DNA of 64,000 bases, taken from contig NZ_CAIT01000004.1 of the NCBI RefSeq assembly GCF_000296815.2, positions 186,001 through 250,000 of the forward strand, read 5' to 3'. Positions 42,405 through 51,718 of the stretch are shown in pieces (position 1 is the stretch's first letter; each line of letters starts with the position of its first letter). Source of the DNA: Fibrisoma limi BUZ 3 (GTDB lineage Bacteria > Bacteroidota > Bacteroidia > Cytophagales > Spirosomataceae). Position numbers and translations under genes: made by a program. Below the pieces are notes generated by a model, which saw only the letters and a list, made by a program, of their open reading frames with translations, was not told the origin of the DNA and did not search any database.

Positions 42405-43930
42405 TAAACCGGTAAAAAGACTTTGAATGTAGAGCCTACGTTGGGTTGGCTGCTTACGTCGATTGCTCCGCCATGACTTTCGGCCACTCGCTGACAGATG
42501 GCCAGGCCAATACCGGTTCCGCTAAAGGCAGATGTATCGTGCAGCCGCTGGAAGGGATGAAAAATTCGGTCTTTGTATTTCTCTTCGAACCCCAGGCCAT
42601 TATCCGTGACACTGATGAGCCAGAAGGATGATGTTGTCTGGTTGTGTAGGGTGGCCGGTAATTCGTTGGCAGCAGCCAGCCGCGCAGCAAACTGAATTAC
42701 CGGCGACTGGTTAGCTTTTTTAAACTTCAGTGAGTTGGCAATCAGGTTCTGAAATAGTTGCCGTAGCCGCGACGGACTACCCAGTATGGTGGGCAGGTGG
42801 GATACCTGCACGGTGGCGTTTTTTTCGGAGACGGCTATTTCCAGGTCACTCAGCACGTCGCGAATTACGTCATTCAGGGCTACCGGCTCAAACGGGTCGC
42901 GTTGCGAAGCCAGTTGTGAGTATGCCAGCAAATCCTTGATGAGCATCTGCATCCGTTTGGCTGATCGCTGAATCCGCCGGATCATATCGCGTTCGCCATC
43001 CGCCAGATTGTCTTCAAATTGATTCTGAAGAATATCGCCGAAGGTTTGAATCTTTCGCAGCGGCTCCTGTAGGTCATGGCTGGCCACCTGTGCAAACTGA
43101 CGCAGGTTTTCATTGCTCTGGCGCAGTTCAAATACCATCCGGTGCTGAAGCTCGTTCTGTTCTTTCAGCCGCAGTTCACTCCGCTTTCGGGCGGTGATCT
43201 CCATCCCCGTGACGATGCAGCCGTCGTTCAGTTTGGTGATTGACGTATCGTACCAGACCTGCGGTTTAGGGTAATAGATCTCCAGACGAAAGGGCTCCCC
43301 GGTTTCAATCACCCGAACGCAGTGATTGAACTGGCCCATCTCACGCGACTGAGGGTAGATGTCCAGGAGAGTGTTTCCAATTGCTTCCTTACCCATGTAG
43401 GTTTTCACATCCTGAACGGCCTTCTCGTTCGCAAACCGGATATAAAAATCCTGAATCACTCCGTTTTCATCCCGAATGGCTTCGTAGACGAATATATTTC
43501 CCAGCGATGCGTTTAATACGTTGGTGATCCACTGAAGCTGGCCGTCCGGCGCCGGCTGAGGTGTGTCCCGGATCGTAATCAGCACCCCATCGGTAATCGG
43601 AGAAATCCGCAGATTGGTCGATGGGAAAAGAGAATCACTCAGCGAATAGTTGACTGTTTGCCCTGTTTCAACAACTTCCTTGCAGTGGTCAGCGATTGGC
43701 TGCCAGCGTGCTGTTTTATCAGCATCGCCGGTCAGCATCTGCTCGTTGGCAGCCAGTTGGCAGTCAGCAGGCATCAACTCCTGAAACAGGGCATTGGCAT
43801 AGACCAATTTGAAGTCGGTGATGAAACCGTTGTGGCGAACGGCCTCGTAGCTGGCGACCCCGTCCGGTAATTGATCGAGAATGGCAGTTGACACTGCAGA
43901 CAATCTAAATTTAGTGGTTACTAATGACAT
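42389..43930 (-). CDS. PAS-domain sensor histidine kinase (soluble)
   Basis: Kinase of 513 residues without membrane segments. Two PAS-like domains (about residues 16-125 and 130-250) precede a helical linker, the dimerisation box LRQFAQVASHDLQEPLRKIQTFG with His285, and an ATPase domain with LIANSLKFKKA, DNGLGFEEKYKDRIF and GTGIGLAICQRVAE. This SHDLQEP architecture is close to phytochrome-type kinases but has no GAF-PHY or chromophore motif. It converges on the phytochrome operon and shares its last 16 bp with the heme oxygenase gene. Ligand unknown. Confidence 0.9.
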   Translation of the reverse strand: MSLVTTKFRLSAVSTAILDQLPDGVASYEAVRHNGFITDFKLVYANALFQELMPADCQLAANEQMLTGDADKTARWQPIADHCKEVVETGQTVNYSLSDSLFPSTNLRISPITDGVLITIRDTPQPAPDGQLQWITNVLNASLGNIFVYEAIRDENGVIQDFYIRFANEKAVQDVKTYMGKEAIGNTLLDIYPQSREMGQFNHCVRVIETGEPFRLEIYYPKPQVWYDTSITKLNDGCIVTGMEITARKRSELRLKEQNELQHRMVFELRQSNENLRQFAQVASHDLQEPLRKIQTFGDILQNQFEDNLADGERDMIRRIQRSAKRMQMLIKDLLAYSQLASQRDPFEPVALNDVIRDVLSDLEIAVSEKNATVQVSHLPTILGSPSRLRQLFQNLIANSLKFKKANQSPVIQFAARLAAANELPATLHNQTTSSFWLISVTDNGLGFEEKYKDRIFHPFQRLHDTSAFSGTGIGLAICQRVAESHGGAIDVSSQPNVGSTFKVFLPVYQDKA

Positions 43931-44036
43931 TACCGCTCTGGGGAAACAGAGCTAAAGTAACGAATATTCAGCAATACATGAGGTACGTCCGTTGGAGTTT
44001 ATGGTAATCCATCCTGTTTTGTTAGCCACTGGCAAC

Positions 44037-45119
44037 TTACTGTTTCTGAAAGATCACGTCTGCAAAATACTCTTTGCAGTCGGTGAACCAGTTGGTTAAC
44101 GAAAATCCGGTTTCGTTCGCGAGTTGTTCGAGCTGAGTACGCGTAAACTTGCGCGAGATTTCGGTATGAATGACCTCGCCGTATGCGAACGGTACCGTTA
44201 TACTCAACGCCCGAATCTGTACCTGCTGTGCTTTCTGGCTGACCAGATAACTGCGGGCTTCCCCCGACTCGGGGTCGTAGGTTTCGTAGTGGTCAAATGC
44301 CGACAAGTCGAAGTTGGCGTCCAGTTCACGGTTAATGCGCCGAAGCAGATTCAGGTTGAACGCACGGGTCAGGCCCTGGCGGTCGTTGTAGGCCGCGTGG
44401 ATAACGGCCGGGTGTTTTTGCAGGTCAACGCCGGTTAGGACCAGGTCGCCCGGTAGCAGCCGACTGCTGATGCTCCGGTAAAAATGGATGGTCTCGCTGG
44501 TGGTGAAGTTGCCGATGTTGGAGCCCAGAAACAGTACGACCCGCCGGGTAGGTGCCCGGTGCGGGCGGGTTTCGCCGGACAGGCGTTCGAGAGCCGTAAA
44601 GTAGTCGCTGTGCTGCGGTCGTACAGTCATGGAAGGCCACTGTTGGCGGAGGGTACCGACAAGCCCTTCCAGGGCATCTTCCGAAATATCGACCGGAACG
44701 TAGCGAAACGCCACCTGGTTTTCCCACAGGTGTTCGAGCAGTAATTTTGTTTTCAGGCCGTCGCCAGCCCCCAGCTCGATCAGGTCCACTTCGTAGCCAC
44801 CCGCTGCAAACAGCCTCGCCAGATCCGATTTGTGCGTGTCCAGTATTTCATACTCCGACCGGGTCAGATAGTACTCGGGCGCGTGCATGATTTCCTGGAA
44901 AATCCGGCTTCCTTCGGCATCGTAAAAAAATCGGGAAGACAGCCGCTTGGGAGTTTTTGCCAGTCCGGTGCGTACTTCCTCTGCAAGGGGCGATGGGCTA
45001 AGGGCTTGGGGTGAAGGGCTTAGGGATAAAGAATCAACTCCAAGCCCCTTGCCCTCAGCCCTACGCTCTACGCCCCCAGCCCTTACCCCATCACCATTCG
45101 TATTCCCGTGAACTGCCAT
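44037..45119 (-). CDS. egtD: L-histidine N-alpha-methyltransferase (EgtD-type) with repeat-encoded N-terminus
   Basis: SAM-dependent methyltransferase of up to 360 residues that would trimethylate histidine to hercynine, first step of ergothioneine synthesis. Homology begins near residue 45 (LAEEVRTGLAKTPKRLSSRFFYD); SAM-binding ELGAGDGLKTKLLLEHL, RVVLFLGSNIGNFTTSE and TGVDLQKHPAVIHAAYND follow. The only in-frame ATG is at 45119, inside egtB; no ATG, GTG or TTG occurs between it and the conserved part. Residues about 11-45 are thus encoded by the intergenic palindrome and read as low-complexity sequence (SLSLSPSPQALSPSP). Confidence 0.85.
   Translation of the reverse strand: MAVHGNTNGDGVRAGGVERRAEGKGLGVDSLSLSPSPQALSPSPLAEEVRTGLAKTPKRLSSRFFYDAEGSRIFQEIMHAPEYYLTRSEYEILDTHKSDLARLFAAGGYEVDLIELGAGDGLKTKLLLEHLWENQVAFRYVPVDISEDALEGLVGTLRQQWPSMTVRPQHSDYFTALERLSGETRPHRAPTRRVVLFLGSNIGNFTTSETIHFYRSISSRLLPGDLVLTGVDLQKHPAVIHAAYNDRQGLTRAFNLNLLRRINRELDANFDLSAFDHYETYDPESGEARSYLVSQKAQQVQIRALSITVPFAYGEVIHTEISRKFTRTQLEQLANETGFSLTNWFTDCKEYFADVIFQKQ
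44986..45088. repeat. Long word-palindrome translated within egtD (GGGCTAAGGG words)
   Basis: Left words GGGCTAAGGGCTTGGGG and GAAGGGCTTAGGG (44990-45027) face right words CCAAGCCCCTTGCCC, CAGCCCTACGC and CCCCCAGCCCTTACCCC (45039-45088), its imperfect reverse complement. The egtB stop codon (TAA, 45083-45085 on the minus strand) is one of the words. The vocabulary resembles the elements at 2479-2540 and 14853-14934. Here the element is in frame with egtD. Confidence 0.8.
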
Positions 45120-46264
45120 TGTTTATCAGGTTGAAAGAAATTGCGATAAGTCGGCCGCGCATGGCCGTCGGGTGTGGCAACAGATGCTCCCCGGAGCACC
45201 ATCTGCCCACTCATAAATTTGCCGTTGTATTCGCCGACTGCCCCGTCGGCGGTGGTGAAGCCGGGGTAAGGCAGATAAGCCGAGTTTGTCCATTCCCAAC
45301 GCTGGCCCCAGCGAAGCGATTCGTTGTGCACAGCCGCCGTTTCCCATTCAAATTCGGTGGGTAGCCGTTGCCCCCGCCAGCGGGCAAAGGCGTCGGCTTC
45401 GTAATAGCTGACGTGGCAAACCGGCGCATCCGGCTCCACTGGGTTCAGCCCGTCGAAGGTATACACGTACCAATCGCCCTCAACGCGGTGCCAGTATAGG
45501 GGAGCCTGTACGTGATGGACATTGACCCAGGCCCAGCCGTCAGATAACCAGTACCGGAAATGCTGGTAGCCGCCAGCTTCAATGAATGCCATGTATTCGG
45601 CGTTGGTAATCAGCGAACCGGCCAGCGTTGTTTCATTGAGGTACACGTTATGGACGCCCAGTTCATTATCAAAACAGAAACCATTGCCCTGATAGCCAAT
45701 CGTATACACGCCTTCCTGTACCGTCACAGCTTTACCGGCTGCGGGAGAAGTATCCGACAGGGCCGGCATCTCGATGGCCGGAAACAGGGGATTGTGGCCC
45801 AGTATGTATTTAATATCTGTAATCAGCAACTCCTGGTGCTGTTGCTCGTGGTTCAGCCCCAGGTCGAGGAGTGGAATGAGGTTCGAATCGGCCTCTGCCA
45901 GGAAACGGCTCATGTGTTCATCGACGTATGCCCGGTAGCGATAGACATCGGCCACGGTCGGTCGGCTGAGATTCCCCCGGTTCGTACGTAACACACGCCG
46001 GCCAACGCTTTCGTAATAGCTATTGAAAACGAAGCTAAAATCCTCATGAAAAATTTGATAGCCAGGCAGATGAGGAACGAGTACGAAGGTTTCCCAGAAC
46101 CATGTCGTATGACCCAGATGCCACTTAGGCGGACTGACATCGGCAATCGGCTGAACTACATAATCTTCTGTTTCGAGGTGGCGGCAGATTAACTCGGTAT
46201 GCGCTCGGATTTGCTGATAGCGGTCTACTAAAAAAGCCGTAGCCGATGGGTTAAGCACAAGCAT
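45083..46264 (-). CDS. egtB: Ergothioneine biosynthesis protein EgtB (hercynine oxygenase)
   Basis: Non-heme iron sulfoxide synthase of 393 residues (ATG at 46264; an ATG at 46339 would add 25 residues). The DinB-like N-terminal domain has PPKWHLGHTTWFWETFVL and LGLNHEQQHQELLITDIKY, supplying the three iron-binding histidines. The C-terminal formylglycine-enzyme-like domain ends CHVSYYEADAFARWRGQRLPTEFEWE, LRGASVATPDGHARPTYRNFF and TGIRMVMG. It acts after EgtD, coupling hercynine to a thiol donor; together they suggest an ergothioneine-type antioxidant pathway. EgtA, C and E are not adjacent. Confidence 0.9.
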   Translation of the reverse strand: MLVLNPSATAFLVDRYQQIRAHTELICRHLETEDYVVQPIADVSPPKWHLGHTTWFWETFVLVPHLPGYQIFHEDFSFVFNSYYESVGRRVLRTNRGNLSRPTVADVYRYRAYVDEHMSRFLAEADSNLIPLLDLGLNHEQQHQELLITDIKYILGHNPLFPAIEMPALSDTSPAAGKAVTVQEGVYTIGYQGNGFCFDNELGVHNVYLNETTLAGSLITNAEYMAFIEAGGYQHFRYWLSDGWAWVNVHHVQAPLYWHRVEGDWYVYTFDGLNPVEPDAPVCHVSYYEADAFARWRGQRLPTEFEWETAAVHNESLRWGQRWEWTNSAYLPYPGFTTADGAVGEYNGKFMSGQMVLRGASVATPDGHARPTYRNFFQPDKQWQFTGIRMVMG

Positions 46265-46483
46265 AGTAAACAAGAAGTGTGGTGACCTATCAGTAAAACG
46301 ATCGAAACCGGCATTTGGATTTAAAATATTTGCCTCCATTCATCACATTTATTTTGTAATTGAATGATCCTGTATCCAAATTTGAGATTTGTAGACTAAT
46401 TTGTTCGATTTGCCGCTGGTTTTGGTGAATTCTTACCAAATTTTCTACTGAATTAGATTTTTACAATATAACCTATTCTATTG

Positions 46484-48127
46484 ATGAAGAGAAGAGATTT
46501 CATGCAGTTGTCGGGCATGGGAATTGGCGCGCTGATGGGTGCATCGGTTCCGGTGTTGGGCAACGCCGTTCCGCTGGAGTACCTGCTGGAGCCACGGGCC
46601 GATGCCGCTACGAAAAAGAAGCTGGCTGACGTTGCCCTCAACGCGGCCAAGAGCAAAGGAGCTACGTACACCGATGTTCGGATTGGGCGATACCTGCAAC
46701 AATTTCTGTTCACGCGGGAAAACAAAGTGCAGAACATTGTGAATGCCGAATCGTATGGGGTGGGGATTCGGGTGCTGGCTAACGGAACCTGGGGGTTCTC
46801 AGCCACCAGCGACGTAACGCCCGACGGCATTGCCCGGGCCGCCGAAACCGCCGTGGCCATTGCCAAAGCCAACGCCAAGATCCAGAAAGAGCCCGTAACG
46901 CTGGCTCCGCAGAAGGGCGTAGGCGAAGTGACCTGGAAGACGCCGATCAAGAAAAATGCCTTCGAAATTCCGGTGCAGGAAAAGATCGACCTGCTGATGA
47001 AAGTCAACGGCGAGGCCATGAAAAACGGTGCGGCTTTCGTTACATCCAATCTCTTCTTTGTCAACGAACAAAAGTATTTTGCCTCAACCGACGGTTCATA
47101 CATCGACCAGGACGTTCATCGCATCTGGCCGACCTTCACCGTTACGGCCGTTGATCGGCAGGCCGGTGGGTTCAAAACCCGCGATGCGCTCAGCTCACCG
47201 ATGGGCATGGGCTACGAATACCTCGATGGGGTAGCCACGGAAAAGATTCCCGGACCCAATGGTTTAGTGGGCTACCGTAACTCCTACGATATGGTCGAAG
47301 ATGCGATCCTGGCCGCCAAACAGGCCAAGGAAAAGCTGACCGCCAAATCCGTACAGCCGGGCAAATATGACCTCGTGCTGGACCCTAACCACCTCGGCCT
47401 GACCATTCATGAATCGGTGGGTCACCCCACGGAGCTGGACCGCGTGCTGGGCTACGAAGCCAACTACGCCGGTACGTCGTTCGCGACGCTGGACAAGTGG
47501 AAAACCAAGAGCTTCAACTACGGCAGCAAACTGGTCAATATCGTTGCCGACAAAACCCAGCCTTACACCCTCGGTACGGTCGGCTACGACGACGAAGGCG
47601 TACCGTGCAAAGAATGGGATCTGATTAAGGACGGCGTTCTGGTCAATTACCAGGCTATTCGCGACCAGGCCAGCATCATCGGCGAGAAAGAATCGCACGG
47701 CTGCTGCTACGCCGACAACTGGAGTTCGGTGCAGTTCCAGCGGATGCCGAACGTATCGCTGCGTCCCGGTACGGAAAAGCGGAGCGTTGCCGACATGATC
47801 AAGGGCGTCGACAAAGGTATCTACATCATCGGTCGCGGTTCGTATTCCATTGATCAGCAGCGGTATAACTTCCAGTTTGGCGGGCAGTTGTTCTATGAAA
47901 TCAAGAATGGTGAAATTGCCGGGATGCTCGACGACGTAGCGTATCAGGCCAACACCCAGGAATTCTGGAACTCATGCGCTCAGCTCTGCGACAAAGACGA
48001 CTACCGCACCTTCGGGTCATTCTTCGACGGGAAAGGCCAGCCCTCGCAGGTCAGCGCCGTGTCGCACGGCTGCCCGACTACGCGCTTCAACGGTGTCAAT
48101 GTGATCAATACGGGACGGAAGATATAG
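46484..48127 (+). CDS. TldD-type metalloprotease with Tat signal, copy 1
   Basis: Protein of 547 residues from the ATG at 46484. A twin-arginine signal (MKRRDFMQLSGMGIGAL) predicts export. The zinc motif of the TldD family is HESVGHPTELDRVLG (His309, Glu310, His314). Other family stretches are AKSKGATYTDVRIGRY, NEQKYFASTDGSYIDQDVHRIWPTFTVTA and GQPSQVSAVSHGCPTTRFNGV. It pairs with the PmbA-type gene downstream. E. coli TldD-TldE matures peptides and is cytoplasmic; an exported form suggests a different substrate. A paralogous copy lies at 51854. Confidence 0.92.
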   Translation: MKRRDFMQLSGMGIGALMGASVPVLGNAVPLEYLLEPRADAATKKKLADVALNAAKSKGATYTDVRIGRYLQQFLFTRENKVQNIVNAESYGVGIRVLANGTWGFSATSDVTPDGIARAAETAVAIAKANAKIQKEPVTLAPQKGVGEVTWKTPIKKNAFEIPVQEKIDLLMKVNGEAMKNGAAFVTSNLFFVNEQKYFASTDGSYIDQDVHRIWPTFTVTAVDRQAGGFKTRDALSSPMGMGYEYLDGVATEKIPGPNGLVGYRNSYDMVEDAILAAKQAKEKLTAKSVQPGKYDLVLDPNHLGLTIHESVGHPTELDRVLGYEANYAGTSFATLDKWKTKSFNYGSKLVNIVADKTQPYTLGTVGYDDEGVPCKEWDLIKDGVLVNYQAIRDQASIIGEKESHGCCYADNWSSVQFQRMPNVSLRPGTEKRSVADMIKGVDKGIYIIGRGSYSIDQQRYNFQFGGQLFYEIKNGEIAGMLDDVAYQANTQEFWNSCAQLCDKDDYRTFGSFFDGKGQPSQVSAVSHGCPTTRFNGVNVINTGRKI

Positions 48128-48128
48128 C

Positions 48129-48207
48129 ATAGTTCGTAATTGGTGGTTTGTCGTCTGCGGTCCACAGCCGCCACTCAGCCACGAACTACGAACCAAAAAC
48201 TACAAAT
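48129..48207. repeat. Intergenic palindrome, tldD-pmbA copy 1 gap (GTAGTTCG/GTGG words)
   Basis: Left AGTTCGTAATTGGTGG (from 48131) and right CCACGAACTACGAACC (48179-48194) pair imperfectly; inner words CTGCGG and CCGCCA also pair. It fills the gap from just after the tldD stop to 7 bp before the next ATG. Confidence 0.75.
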
Positions 48208-48213
48208 TGACAG

Positions 48214-49530
48214 ATGGCAATCTTAAGCAAAGAAGAAGCTAAAAAGATAATCGATAAAGTACTGTCGTTCTCGAAGGCCGACGAGATGAGCGTTAACCTT
48301 GGCGGTGGGCGGACGGGCAACATCCGGTACGCCCGTAACTCGGTGTCGACCAGTGGCGAATCCAACAACCTGTCGCTGGGCATAACGGCCGTTTTCGGCA
48401 AGCGCTCCGGTACGGCCACCATCAACGAGTTCGACGATGCATCGCTGGAAAAAACGGTCCGTCGGGCGGAGGAGATCGCGCGGCTGGCCCCCGAAAACCC
48501 GGAGTATGTACCGGCGCTGGGGCCGCAGCAGTACGTCGATACCAAAGCGTACGTGGAAAGCACGGCTAAAATTGATCCCGCCTACCGGGCTCAGGCTGCC
48601 TTCGACAGCATTGATCTGTGCAACAAGAAGAACCTGACGGCTGCGGGCTATCTCGAAGACAGCGCCGGTTTTTCAGCCATCGGCAACAGCAAAGGCCTGT
48701 TCGGCTATAATCCGGCGACCTCCGTTGATTTCTCGATCACGGTCCGGACGGCCGACGGTACGGGTTCCGGCTACGCCATTCGCGATGTGAATGACGTATC
48801 GAAACTGAGCACGAAATCCGCCACGGACGTAGCGGTGCAGAAGGCGCTGGCGTCAACGTCGGCCAAGGCGCTGGAACCGGGTAAATACACCGTTATTCTG
48901 GAACCGGCCGCGTCGGTTGATCTGCTTCAGAACATGATGCGCAGCATCGACGCCCGCAACGCCGACGAGGGCCGTTCGTTCCTGAGCAAGAAAGGGGGTG
49001 GTACCCGCCTGGGCGAAAAGCTCTACGACGAGCGGGTGACGATCTACTCTGACCCAACCAACGCCGATATTCCGGGTTCACCGTACTCCGGCGACGGTCG
49101 GCCGCAGGAAAAAATCGTCTGGGTCGATAAGGGCGTCGTGAAAAACATGACGTATTCGCGCTTCTGGGCCGAAAAAAAAGGCGTGAAGGCCGTGCCGTCA
49201 CCGTCGGGTTTTATCATGGAAGGTGGCACGCAATCGCTGGCTGATCTGATCAAAAGCACCGAGAAAGGGATTCTGGTGACGCGGTTCTGGTATATCCGCT
49301 TCGTGGACCCACAGACGCTGTTGTACACCGGCCTGACCCGCGACGGAACGTTCTACATCGAGAACGGCCAGATCAAATTTCCGGTCAAGAATTTTCGTTT
49401 CAACGAGAGCCCGGTCATTATGCTCAACAACCTCGAAGCCATGGGACGGCCGGTACGTGTGAGCGGCAACATGGTTCCCCCGCTGAAGATTCGGGACTTT
49501 ACCTTCACGAGTCTGTCGGACGCTGTTTAG
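48214..49530 (+). CDS. PmbA/TldE-type protein, copy 1
   Basis: Protein of 438 residues, partner type of TldD. It has no signal peptide (MAILSKEEAKKIIDKVLSFSKADEMSV) and lacks the HExxxH motif, as expected for the non-catalytic TldE subunit. Family stretches: GNIRYARNSVSTSG, INEFDDASLEKTVRRAEEIARLAPENPEY, RNADEGRSFLSKKGGG, GTRLGEKLYDERVTIYSDP, and the C-terminal DGTFYIENGQIKFPVKNFRFNESPVIMLNNLEA. Its exported partner raises the question how the two meet; co-export as a passenger is one option. Confidence 0.9.
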   Translation: MAILSKEEAKKIIDKVLSFSKADEMSVNLGGGRTGNIRYARNSVSTSGESNNLSLGITAVFGKRSGTATINEFDDASLEKTVRRAEEIARLAPENPEYVPALGPQQYVDTKAYVESTAKIDPAYRAQAAFDSIDLCNKKNLTAAGYLEDSAGFSAIGNSKGLFGYNPATSVDFSITVRTADGTGSGYAIRDVNDVSKLSTKSATDVAVQKALASTSAKALEPGKYTVILEPAASVDLLQNMMRSIDARNADEGRSFLSKKGGGTRLGEKLYDERVTIYSDPTNADIPGSPYSGDGRPQEKIVWVDKGVVKNMTYSRFWAEKKGVKAVPSPSGFIMEGGTQSLADLIKSTEKGILVTRFWYIRFVDPQTLLYTGLTRDGTFYIENGQIKFPVKNFRFNESPVIMLNNLEAMGRPVRVSGNMVPPLKIRDFTFTSLSDAV

Positions 49531-49594
49531 GAATACAACCGCACCACCAGTTCAGGCTGGTGGTGCATTAATTTTTCAACAAACTTCTCACTCT

Positions 49595-51718
49595 ATGAAA
49601 GTTATGCTTATTCTGCTGCTATCGACCGTTTTCCTGTCGGCATTCGTGCTGATCGACAATCCGCCGGTTGCAGATAATCCCTTCTTTGAAGAATACGATA
49701 CGCCGTTTGGCGTACCGGCCTTCGACAAAATTAAGCCCGAGCACTTTGAGCCGGCGTTTGAAGAGGGAATGAAGCGGCATCAGGCCGAGATTACGGCCAT
49801 TACAAAGCAAACGGCTGCACCTACGTTTGCCAATACCATTGAGGCTATGGAAGCCAGTGGTGAACTGCTGAGTCGGGTCAGTACGGTTTTTTTCAACCTG
49901 AACAGCGCCAATACCAGCGACGCTATCCAGAAAATTGCGCAGACGATCGCGCCTAAACTGTCGAAGCACAACGACGACATATCGCTTGATCCGGCTTTGT
50001 TCCAACGCGTCAAGGCGGTGTACGACCAGCGGACCAAACTGAAACTGACTGGCGATCAGCAGCGGCTGCTCGAAAAAATGTACAAAAACTTTGTGCGCAG
50101 TGGTGCAGCTCTGTCGCCCGAGAAGCAGGAGCGTCTGCGTAAAATCAACGGCGAACTGTCGGTGCTGACCCTGAAGTTTGGTCAGAACGTACTGGCCGAG
50201 AATAATGCCTACACACTCGTCATCGACAAACAGGAGGATTTAAGCGGCCTGCCTGCTTCGGTAGTGGCCGCGGCTGCTGAGGAAGCTAAGAAACGAAAGC
50301 TGGCGGGCGATAAGTGGGTCTTTACCCTGCAGAACCCGAGCATTATGCCGTTCCTGCAATACGCCGACAACCGGGCGCTGCGGGAGCAGCTATTCAAGGC
50401 TTACCTCGAACGAGGCAATCACAACGATGCGCGCGACAACAAGAAAATAATGGCCGACATGGTGGCCTTGCGGGCCGAAAAAGCACGCTTGCTCGGTTAC
50501 GAAAACCACGCGGCTTATGTGTTAGAAGAAAGCATGGCCAGCACCCCCGCCAAAGCCCGCGAACTCCTGGACCGGCTCTGGACGGCTACCGTGCCCGTAA
50601 CGAAGCAGGAAGCTGCCGAACTGCAAAGTGTGATGGATCGCGCGGGAAAAAACGAAAAGCTGGCCGGCTGGGACTGGCGGTACTACGCCGAAAAACTGCG
50701 CAAAGAGAAATACGCCCTCGATGAGCAGGAATTACGGCCGTATCTGTCGCTGGACAACGTACGGGAGGGAATATTTACCCTCAGCAACCGGCTCTACGGC
50801 CTGCGTTTCGAAAAACTGACGAACGTACCGACCTACCACGAAGAAGTCGTGACGTACGAGGTCAAAGAAGCCGACGGACGGCACGTAGGTATTTTGTACA
50901 TGGATTTCTTTCCCCGGGCCAGCAAACGCGGTGGTGCCTGGATGACCAGCTACCGGCGGCAGGAGGTTAAGAACGGCAAGAAAGTAACGCCGGTGGTTTC
51001 GATCGTCTGCAACTTCCCCCGACCCGCTGGCAATGCCCCCGCGCTGCTTAATCTGGAGGAGACCAGTACGTTCTTCCACGAGTTCGGCCACGCTTTGCAC
51101 GGTCTGCTGTCGAATGTCCGTTACAGCAGCCAATCGGGTACGGCTGTTCCCCGCGACTTCGTCGAGTTGCCGTCGCAGATCATGGAGAACTGGGCCGAGG
51201 AGCCTGAAATGCTGAAGCTCTACGCCAAGCATTATCAGACCGGCGAGGTGATTCCCGACGCGCTCATCGAAAAAGTAAAGAAAAGCAGCCTGTTCAATCA
51301 GGGTTTTGCAACGACCGAATACCTGGCCGCTTCGTTGCTGGATATGGATTACCACACGCTTGCACCGGGTCAAGCACCGAAGGACGTACTGGCGTTTGAA
51401 AAGCAATCGATGGATAAAATTGGCCTGATTGAGCAGATTCCGCCCCGCTACCGGAGTACGTACTTCCAGCATATCTTCTCGGGAGGGTACTCGGCCGGAT
51501 ACTACAGCTACATCTGGTCGGCGGTGCTTGATGCCGATGCGTTCGAGGTGTTCAAGCAGAAAGGGCTTTTCGATCAGAAGTCGGCCTTATCGTTCCGGAA
51601 AAATGTGCTGGAGCGGGGCGGCACCGACGAGCCGATGAAGCTGTACCAGAATTTCCGCGGTGCCGAGCCTGACATCCGGCCGTTGCTTCGGCGGAGAGGG
51701 CTGGATAAGGCGTTGTAG
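49595..51718 (+). CDS. M3-family metallopeptidase (peptidyl-dipeptidase Dcp-like), exported
   Basis: Zinc peptidase of 707 residues with signal sequence (MKVMLILLLSTVFLSAFVL), so periplasmic or membrane-associated. N-terminal part NPFFEEYDTPFGVPAFDKIKPEHF is typical of Dcp. The active site is TSTFFHEFGHALHGLLS, HEFGH at 495-499, followed by DFVELPSQIMENWA with the third zinc ligand Glu, and the YRSTYFQHIFSGGYSAGYYSY substrate-binding segment. It cleaves dipeptides from short peptides. It sits between two tldD-pmbA pairs, which suggests a shared role in peptide processing. Confidence 0.94.
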   Translation: MKVMLILLLSTVFLSAFVLIDNPPVADNPFFEEYDTPFGVPAFDKIKPEHFEPAFEEGMKRHQAEITAITKQTAAPTFANTIEAMEASGELLSRVSTVFFNLNSANTSDAIQKIAQTIAPKLSKHNDDISLDPALFQRVKAVYDQRTKLKLTGDQQRLLEKMYKNFVRSGAALSPEKQERLRKINGELSVLTLKFGQNVLAENNAYTLVIDKQEDLSGLPASVVAAAAEEAKKRKLAGDKWVFTLQNPSIMPFLQYADNRALREQLFKAYLERGNHNDARDNKKIMADMVALRAEKARLLGYENHAAYVLEESMASTPAKARELLDRLWTATVPVTKQEAAELQSVMDRAGKNEKLAGWDWRYYAEKLRKEKYALDEQELRPYLSLDNVREGIFTLSNRLYGLRFEKLTNVPTYHEEVVTYEVKEADGRHVGILYMDFFPRASKRGGAWMTSYRRQEVKNGKKVTPVVSIVCNFPRPAGNAPALLNLEETSTFFHEFGHALHGLLSNVRYSSQSGTAVPRDFVELPSQIMENWAEEPEMLKLYAKHYQTGEVIPDALIEKVKKSSLFNQGFATTEYLAASLLDMDYHTLAPGQAPKDVLAFEKQSMDKIGLIEQIPPRYRSTYFQHIFSGGYSAGYYSYIWSAVLDADAFEVFKQKGLFDQKSALSFRKNVLERGGTDEPMKLYQNFRGAEPDIRPLLRRRGLDKAL

